From Posidonia oceanica (taxonomy: Eukaryota; Streptophyta; Magnoliopsida; Alismatales; Posidoniaceae): a DNA stretch of 64,000 nt. Position 1 is the first letter of the stretch. Each line of letters starts with the position of its first letter. This document shows, one piece after another, positions 57,003-64,000 of the stretch. Under the pieces are notes generated by a model, which was not told the DNA's origin, made no database searches, and was given only the letters and a program-made list of their open reading frames with translations. The stretch is from contig JAZBRS010000060.1 in assembly GCA_037176725.1 (NCBI GenBank), forward strand, positions 57,812,001 through 57,876,000, read 5' to 3'. The translations under genes and the position numbers were made by a program.

Positions 57003-58117
57003 ATGCTCACTGAAGGCGACCGCGAGAAGCTGCGCACATGGGGCATTCCATCCATGCTTTTGAGGGCAGCTGATGTTGAAGTGAGCCAGCACCTCTTGTG
57101 CACCGCGGCAAGGTTTTGGAAACTAGCGTACCATGTCTTTCACTTTGGCAGAATAGAGCTGACGCCCGCGCTGGAGGAAGTGCGCCAGATCTACAGCTTC
57201 TCCAAGATCATGGGACCAACTGTTTTTATAAGGCATGACAGGCACATTGCAGTCCTGAGCCAATTGTCTGGGCTCTCTACAGAAGGTTGCCAGCAAAGAC
57301 TGATCTGCACCAGCGGGCTCATGCCCATGCTCCGCCTAGCATACTTTGATGAGACTATGGAAAAACGTGCTGAACTCGGAGACGAGCTATGGCTTTGGGG
57401 ATTTGTCACCCACTTTTTAGGCGAGTTGATTTTCATGCATGGCCGGATGATAGTTGCAATTGAGATTGTCGAGATTGCACTTGCTGTGGTGACCCGGCAG
57501 ATTGACCTGGCACTAGTCGTCCTGGCAGAGACTCACCACGGACTAGACCGTGTCACACACCGTTGTCGCCACTTCCGCGACTGCGGAGCACTCGTGCAGA
57601 TCCAGCTAGCTGCACACCTAGAGATGGATATTCTGTGCCCTCAGAGGCATGCCATCGAAGCATACTATAGCAGCGGCCATGCAAGGACCATCAAGAGCGT
57701 CCCAGAAGAATATGAGAAGCTGTCAAAGCTGACGGATGATGTAGTAACTTGGCGTATCATCCCATCCGCAGCTGAGCCATTCACTACCTTCTTTGGCGCC
57801 CGCGGCATGCGACTCGTGGTGCTGCCAGGATTCACCGGGGGTGTGGAATACCACCCTATCCAGGTCATGCAGCAGTTTGGCTTCCGGCAAGGCACCTTTG
57901 TTGATAGCGCCGCGCCTAGGCTCTTCCTGCCACAACAGAACTAGCTGACCTGATGCAGCATGGAGTGCTGTCGACGGACATCGAGGCTGTAAAGGGCTCA
58001 GGATGCACTCTTGAGTATGCCACCGAGGTGCAGGGACTCTGGCCCATCACCGAGATCCCACCTGGTGCCCCCTTGTTCCCTGACACTAGAAGATCAAAGA
58101 AGGCACGGACCAGCTAG
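57003..58117 (+). pseudogene. Element C extra ORF, broken
   Basis: Homologous to 40868-42070 and 24432-25634. Similarity starts at MLTEGDREKLRTWGIP; the first 25 or so codons, including MGFPTLL, are gone and an AT-rich stretch stands in their place. The frame is open to 57944, then a deletion of about 25 bases (relative to A) shifts it; the rest (LADLMQHGVLSTDIEA to KKARTS) continues to a TAG at 58115-58117. Divergence from A is much larger than that of B from A, yet no stop interrupts the first 310 codons, in contrast to the stop-ridden pol of the same element. Confidence 0.85.
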
Positions 58118-58619
58118 GGTGTTTGTGCAGTTGCTTGCTTATTTAGTCTTTTGAATCATGTTGTACCTCTTTTTGCCTGGCATAGGCGTGTAACTAGAGA
58201 TTCAATCAATGCAAAAATGTTTTACGCCACCTAATTGTGTTGCATGCCCCGCTTTTTGCATATTTGTTCCTGCCAGGATGCTACAGGAGGCACATCAAGC
58301 ACTTCAGAGAGCTAGGAGCAGCAACCAGGACTCTCAGCGCAAGGGAAACGCAACAAAGCCCCCCGCAATCAATATGCATGCTAGAACCTCAGCAGACCCG
58401 TGCCGTCAAAGCAAGCTGCTGCAAGCACTTTCGCCTGGATCATCCTCCGAGCTGGTACCCCTAACTACTCATTTGGCAAACACGTCAGTTTTGTCTGCAT
58501 TCTTCGCTTTCTCGATGCCAGGGATGCTTCGGCTATCCCTACCAGGGGCATCATTTTTTGCTACCCTGTGGTATCGCTCCCCTTCTCCTTTCCTTTTCTC
58601 TTTGCTCAACTCCATTTGG
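58118..58619 (+). other. Element C region after the extra ORF
   Basis: Non-coding; it matches the equivalent region of A in places (GAGCTGGTACCCCTAACTAC near 58450). No gene seen. Confidence 0.6.
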
Positions 58620-59640
58620 TGCACGGAGTCCTCTGCCTGTTTCCTCGTGCAAGGTCAGGCCCACTTGCTTCCTCATGCGAGGACAAGCCTTTGCTCGACT
58701 CTGTGCGGACAGAGTCCTTTGCCTGTTTCCTTGTGCGTGGTCAAGCCTGCTTGCTCCCTCGTGCGAGGACAAGCCCTAGCGCAGGCTCCGTGCAGACGGA
58801 GTTTTTGCCTGTTTCCTCGTGCGAGGATCAAGCCCGCTTGTTCCTCGGCTGAGGACAAGCCTATGCGTGCCCCTTGGCGACTTTGCTCCGTGCGGACGAA
58901 GTCCTCGCTTGTTTCCTCGTGCGAGTTCAGGCCCGCTTGCTTCCTCATGCGAGGACAAGCCCCCTGGTGACTTTGCTCCATGCAGACGAAGTCCCTGCCT
59001 GTTTCCTCGTGCAAGTTCAGGCCCGCTTGCTTCCTCGTGCGAGGACAAGCCTCTCCGGTGACTCCGTTTGGTGCGAACGAAGTCCCCTGTTTGTTTCCTC
59101 ATGCGAGGATCAGCCCCACTTGTTTCCTCATGCGAGGACAAGCCCCCACTGGCGGCACCGTTTGGTGCGAACAAAGTCCCCTCTCTGTTTCCTTGTGCGA
59201 GGATCAGCCTGCTTGTTTCCTCATGCGTGAGGATGAGCCCCCTGGATTCCGTCTGCATGGAATCCCCCGCTTGCTTCCTAGTGCGAGGACAAGCCCTTTC
59301 TCAGCTTCGTCTGCACGAAGACCGTGCTTGCTTCCTTGTGCGAGGACAAGCCCCCTTTGCTGACTCCGTTTGGTGCACGGAGTCCCTTGCTTGTTTCCTC
59401 GTGCGAGGTTAGGCCTGCTTGCTTTCTCGTGCGAGGACAAGCCCTTTGCTCGGCTCTGTGGGCACGAAGTCCTTCCCTGTTTCCTCGTGCGAGGATTAGC
59501 CCCGCTTGCTTCCTTATGCGAGGACAAGCCCCCTGGCGACTTCGCTCCGTGTAGACGAAGTCGCCCGCCTGTTTCCTCATGTGATGACAGGCCTACTTGC
59601 TTCCTCCGTCAAGGACAAGCCCCTCGTGTGGCTTCGCTTC
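58620..59640. repeat. About 92-bp degenerate tandem array in C 3' region
   Basis: About eleven units spaced 85-100 bp, each with CCTGTTTCCTCGTGCGAG and CTTCCTCATGCGAGGACAAG. Unit sequence is unrelated to the arrays in A and B, although the position in the element is the same. Long open frames on both strands here are repeat artefacts. Confidence 0.88.
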
Positions 59641-60009
59641 GGGCGGATGGAGCCCCGCTTGCCCCCCCTTTCTCTTGTCTTTTTGCTTGCTTTCCGATTC
59701 TACAGGAGAAGATGCCCCTCTTCCCTCGCGCATTCCTGGAATCTTGCCCCTTCGGTGCGGCTTTGGCCGTTCGCTTGCCTCCTCGAAAGACAAGCCCATC
59801 AGTCTTGTCCAGTGCCACTTTTTGTGCATGTTTGGACTAGCTGCCAACTTGCCGCCTTGCATTAGCATCACTCTGCATTAGCATGGATTGCATTAGCATT
59901 CACATCTGCATCTGCATTTTTGCATTGCGGCAACGGGTCATGACGTTCGGTGCATCCACGGAATAAGTCACTCACGCCAACAGTAATTTGCGCTCCTACC
60001 AGTGTCAGC

Positions 60010-60088
60010 AGGGGTGTCTTGTCAACCCTGAGCAGTGGTCTCGCTATGCTTGACCTTGCTCAGGGAGGGGCATCTGTAGACACCCCAT
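60010..60088 (+). promoter_or_regulatory. Hairpin and polypurine tract at C 3' LTR start
   Basis: GGGGTGTC (from about 60011) pairs with GACACCCC in the LTR start (60079-60086), and CCCTGAGCA pairs with TGCTCAGGG (about 60057-60065). The polypurine tract AGGGAGGGGCATC occupies 60062-60074. Confidence 0.82.
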
Positions 60089-63000
60089 TTTGGCAGCCTG
60101 GAAGATGGTGGTTTCTCTTGCAAGCTCGCTCGAACTATGGGATAGCCAATCTCACCTAAAACCTCCCAAAACCTTCACCTAGGCCCACTTAAGCCTTAGC
60201 CCACACTTAGACAAGGCCCAAAACCCAAAGCAAAGCCCAACTTAGGCCTTTTCCCTCTCAAGTTCGTTGGACGCGGGCATGGGCAGCGTCCAACGTTGGA
60301 TGCACCCTGTGCTAGCGTCCAACGTGCTGGGAGTTGCAGCGGCCACCGCCACCTCTGGCTCACCGCCTTCGTCCGTCCCACCACCCATGCCGCACTTACT
60401 AGCCATCCCCTCACTCCACTACAGCCACTCGCTAGGTGCCAAATCCACCTGCTCCCTGCCACGGCGTCCATTCCTCCGCTAGTGGGTCTTTCGCTCTCAC
60501 CCGCACCCACTGCCACCGCCGCAACTTTGGCCACCTCCAGACAAGCCGCACTTACTCCCCTGACATGCCTCATGGCCTCCCCACTCATGCCATGCCCTGT
60601 CACGCCTTTGCCACCTCTACCGACCTCTGCCATGTGCAAGAGGAACCCAACAAAATCAGCAAGTTCACCGCCTTTGGCAGCCCACCACACGCATTTGCAA
60701 GAGAATTAGCTGCCTCCCGAACCTTGAGTGAGTTACCACGAGTGCACCCAAGCTTCCAGCAACCTTTCCCGTGCCTCCCTTGCGACCTAGGAGCTCGCCA
60801 GAGTAGCCACTGCCACTTTCTTCCTCACTTCCGGCCAACTGCAAACACCGCTTCCCGGTCGCGTTCAGGTGCAATTTTCTTCCCCCTAGCTAGCATGTGC
60901 ACGTAGTAGTATGTTAGAGTAGTTCGCACGCACGCATGCCTCCTTGGTTGGTTGGAAAAGCCTCGGTCGCCGGCCGCGAGGAGAAGGAGGTGGGTGGAGC
61001 AATCCACCCACCCATTTCTGGCGCCGAGCATATGGACATGCTCGTCGTCACTCCCTCTTGCTTCCTAGCAAGTTGGTTGGCGATTTCTAGTCGATTTGGC
61101 CACCAATCTTGACCAGGAACCTTCCCGACCTGTTGGACACACTGCCTGGTACGTCCAATGTTGGACACGCCACGAGGTGGCATCCAACACCCTTGCATGC
61201 TAGCTTGTTTATCTTCTTGCTTTGCTCCTATTTTGCTGTGGTCTAAATGCTTTCATCTGTGGATTATTGTCTCAAGCTTCCTTTCATGTCCCTAGATGCC
61301 ATGCAATATTTAATCTAGGGTTTTGATTTTGGTTTGGATCGATTGTTGCCTACTTCTATTTTGCTTTGCTACTTCCCTGTGTAGGACGTTGGAATGCATC
61401 GTGTCCTATGTTGGACGCTGGTGTATCTAGCATCCTATGCTTATGCTTGCTTGCACCTGTTTAAACACTCAAATATTGCATGTGTTTAAGATGCTTACTT
61501 GATCCATGTATGCATGCCTTGGTTTAGCTTATTATCAGTAGTTGGGATGCATGCTTAAGTGGCTTTTTGGACTAGTTCTCTCTACAGCTTGATATGCCTG
61601 CCTTTTGCCTGCGTTGGACGCAGCTTCTTACTGCATCCTATGTTGGACGCAGTTGGTTGTTGCGTCCTATTCATATGCTTGTCTGCCTTTACTTTGATGC
61701 TTGCATGATGCTTTATTTTTCTGGTTTGTTGCTTGATCCATGCATGCAAGTTCATCTCTTGGGTCCTGTGACCATAGCCTCCAGGTTTGCAAGATTTTCT
61801 ACTTAGTTTGCATGCAGGTTTCCTTTGGATCTGTTCCCAAGGTGTTGGACACTGATGGTGCTAGCGTCCTACATAGGATGCAGGCACTGCAGCGTCCAAC
61901 ACATCTGCTGGCCTTATGTTGGTTTCTTTATTTTCTTGCTGCACTATTTTGAATGCTATATCTGCGTGAGTCACCTTGCATGCTTCCATTTATGCCATTC
62001 ACATGTTATACCTTTAATCTTGCTTTGTTCTAGGTTTGTTTCCCATTTCGTTGGTTCAGTTTGATTAACTTGGGTGTAGGACGCTAGAGTTCCCAGCGTC
62101 CTGTGTTGGACGCTGCTGGAGCTCGCATCTAACTCCCTAGTTCATCTGCTTGCATCTTGCATCTTATTGTTTGCATTATTTTGGGATGTTTAGCTAGCTC
62201 ATATGTGTGCATGCTATTCCATGGGTTTTATTTCAGTTTCTTGCAGGTTTGCATCGCATTTTTATCATCATGCCTATTGCAGTTTGCATGTTTCTGTTGG
62301 CTAGGTGTTGGACGTAGAATACTCTAGCATCCTATGTTGGACGCTGAGTATTCTAGCGTCCAACACTCTGTAGCACTTTAAGTCCTGTTTATGCTTGCAT
62401 CTTGCTCTTAAATCTTTTCTAGTTATTTATCTTGCTTGCCTAGCATGATCTGCATATCTGCCATTGCCATGTTGCACTTGCATAGCATTCATGCATCAAG
62501 AATGCATTGATTTTCCAAATCTGCATGTGTTCTGTGCTTTCTGCCTCTAGCAAGTGTTGAACGCCCTCTGTCCTTGCGTCCAACATTGGACGCAGGTCAT
62601 TGCTGCGTCCAACACTTGCAGTTGGCTGAACTTCGTTTTAAAGCACCGACTTGGTTTCGCTTGTCTCTTTCTGCATTTTGTTGCCTCCGGTACATGCTTT
62701 TACACCCATGCGTGCTGTCGGACCCCCGTTTTTGGCTTTATGCCCCGCATCGCCTGTTTTCCTGTGGTTTCTCACCTTGGACTTGTTTTCCTATTGCATG
62801 TCACTTCGCATTGCATGGTTTTCATCGCTGCTTTGTTTTACCGCCTGCATTTGCATTAGGGCGGTGATGCTTACTGTTTGTAGTTCTTACGAACCAGGGT
62901 TCGCCTGGTTCAGAATGCAGGTAGCGTTGCTAAGCTCATAGGCTGCACATTTAATTTCCCTTGCATAGCATTCAGGCACTTAGGCATTTGAAGCATTAGG

Positions 63001-63478
63001 CGTGCATAGCATCTATCGCCCTCGGGCATACAGTTAAAGGCAATCATTGCCGAAATTCCTGCATATGCGAGCGAGAAGCCTAGAAAGACCAATTCTCAGA
63101 CGTATCGAGGGTGCCTAATGCCTTCTCCGTGCGTAACAGGAGTCCTTGCCCTTTCTCTTGGCCTGCAATGACCATTATGCCCTAATCCTAGGCACGAGTC
63201 ATAGCATAGCATAGCATTGCATAGCATCGCATCCCTTTGCATCCTCTTTGCATGGTTTTGCATGTCTTTCATGCATTTCCCTAGTTTTCCTTGTCTCCCG
63301 ACTTAATAGACATGGTAGCGACTCTGATTTGTCTTTTCTTTCTTTTTTCCTCTTTTGCCAGCGTTTCCGAGTAGAGTTTCCATCCTTGGATCCAACCGCT
63401 AATAGTGAAACTATTTCCGATCGATGCAAGTGAGCTTTGGCATCGTGCATGGACGATCTGAATTTCAGGATTACTACA
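60075..63478 (+). repeat. Element C 3' LTR (3.4 kb type)
   Basis: Starts TGTAGACACCCCATTTTGG, ends TTACTACA. The first 20 bases and the last 700 or so (from about 62780) resemble A and B, including the block at 63109-63151 and GTAGCGACTCTG at 63315-63326. The middle is unrelated to A and B and carries regularly spaced GTTGGACGC/GCGTCCAAC motifs. Followed directly by element D. Confidence 0.87.
61130..62640. repeat. About 235-bp repeats with inverted GTTGGACGC cores in C LTR
   Basis: Cores at about 61131, 61385, 61611, 61845, 62078, 62305 and 62554 (spacing 226-254 bp), each a GTTGGACGC-like word followed by an inverted GCGTCCAAC-like word within about 20-50 bases, often with a second pair. 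An isolated core lies at 60268-60325. Sequence between cores is only weakly alike. Confidence 0.75.
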
Positions 63479-64000
63479 GCAGCCTCCCACCTGACGCCTC
63501 AACAGCAGATAGAAAGACTTTGGCGCGTCTGGCGTTAAAGTATGTGCTAGGAGCAGGACACCTCTACAAAAGATCCTACAACCAGATGCTCCTACGCTGC
63601 GCGGGCAAAAGAGAGGCCGACACACTGATGCTTTAAGTCCATGTTGGGACCTGCGGCCTGCATATGAACGGTGTGTTACTAGCCAAGAAGATCATGCTCC
63701 AGGGCTACTTCTGGTCAACCATGGAGGCAGACAGTTGCCAGTTTGTGCACAGATGTCATAGCTGCCAGATCCATGGGAACTTCATACATGCCCCTCCTCA
63801 GCATCTTCATAGCATGTCATCGCCGTGGCCTTTCTCCTCCTAGGGGGGTTGATGTTGTTGGAGCAGTACACCCAGCAGCCTCCAATGGTCATTGCTTTAT
63901 CCTTGTGGCGATCGACTACTTTACCAAGTGGGTAGAAGCAACCTCCTACAAGACTGTCATAGCCGCGGCGACTGAGAAATTCATCAGAAACAACATCATC
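63479..64000 (+). mobile_element. Element D: fragment of a still older Tat/Ogre-like element
   Basis: Only the 5' part of the integrase region is in view, running off the right edge. It aligns with the integrase region of A (from about 12345) and was split by insertion of C at the residues SSLPPD. Decay is heavy (see the pseudogene entry). The left half should lie beyond the left side of element C, outside the window. Confidence 0.82.
63479..64000 (+). pseudogene. pol: Element D integrase region, partial
   Basis: SSLPPDASTADRKTLARLAL and YVLGAGHLYKRSYNQMLLR are followed by a TAA (CAA in A), then the integrase zinc-binding region (GTCGLHMNGVLLAKK, CHSCQIHGN) and the start of the catalytic core. 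A TAG replaces the Trp codon near 63839, and a length change before GVDVVGAV shifts the frame. The core runs off the window edge. Confidence 0.85.

Larger units (their letters stand above)
50477..63478 (+). mobile_element. Element C: older Tat/Ogre-like element, 3' portion (protease to 3' LTR)
   Basis: The visible part starts mid-protease where element A inserted; the 5' LTR, gag and protease N-terminus are expected to the left of the window. It carries protease, linker, RT, RNase H, archaeal-type RNase H and integrase with many stops, then the spacer, a broken extra ORF, a tandem array of about 92 bp units, the polypurine tract and a 3,404-bp LTR (60075-63478) beginning TGTAGACACC and ending TTACTACA. 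The LTR is much shorter than those of A and B and only its ends resemble them. C sits in element D: after 63478 the sequence continues directly as integrase-region coding sequence. The candidate target duplication on this side is 63479-63483 (GCAGC). Confidence 0.88.

Noticed and set aside
58551..59580. Several open frames on both strands in C's 3' region
   Set aside because: All fall in the 92-bp tandem array and repeat its units; no domain resemblance.

Overview
The window is plant nuclear heterochromatin made entirely of nested LTR retrotransposons; I find no host gene. The elements are Ty3/gypsy of the Tat (Ogre-like) group. The evidence is a tRNA-Arg-type primer binding site (TGGCGACTCTGCTGGGGA), a Tat-type gag zinc knuckle, protease with VDNGSG, reverse transcriptase (RT) with YVDD, a second archaeal-type RNase H after the normal one, an integrase with D,D-35-E spacing, hypervariable tandem repeats before the 3' LTR, and an extra open reading frame outside gag-pol. 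Elements this large (about 26-27 kb, LTRs of 5.8-6.0 kb) suggest a flowering plant with a big repeat-rich genome; I cannot name the species.

Four insertions sit one inside another. Element D (oldest, 63479-64000, continuing to the right) was hit in its integrase region by element C. C (visible part 50477-63478) was hit in its protease by element A. A (1-50476, 5' LTR cut by the window start) was hit in its 3' spacer by element B (14646-40500, minus strand), the youngest. B is flanked by a perfect 5-bp target duplication, CCTGC, at 14641-14645 and 40501-40505. Decay agrees with this order: B's LTRs differ at well under 1-2% by eye, A's slightly more, C is full of stops, and so is the D fragment.

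Layout: 1-3517 A 5' LTR (partial); 3518-4858 primer site and leader; 4859-13550 A gag-pro-RT-RH-aRH-IN with two frameshifts, one stop and one deletion; 13551-14645 A post-pol spacer; 14646-20621 B 3' LTR; 20622-24431 B 3' repeats; 24432-25634 B extra ORF; 25635-27131 B spacer; 27132-28026 B integrase remnant; 28033-33192 B protease/linker and gag; 33193-34522 B leader and primer site; 34523-40500 B 5' LTR; 40506-40867 A spacer resumed; 40868-42070 A extra ORF; 42071-44702 A 3' repeats and polypurine tract; 44703-50476 A 3' LTR; 50477-56083 C pol; 56084-57002 C spacer; 57003-58117 C extra ORF (broken); 58118-60074 C repeats and polypurine tract; 60075-63478 C 3' LTR (3.4 kb, a different LTR type); 63479-64000 D integrase.

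The most interesting content is the module downstream of pol shared by A, B and C: a conserved non-coding spacer with candidate splice sites, a sense-strand extra ORF of about 400 residues (resembling the plant-mobile-domain/DUF7745 type of protein) that is intact in A and B although pol is broken in both, family-specific tandem arrays, and a hairpin spanning the polypurine tract and the LTR start. B has lost RT, both RNases H and the integrase N-terminus through a 6-bp microhomology deletion but keeps gag, the extra ORF and the cis signals, so it looks like a non-autonomous element.
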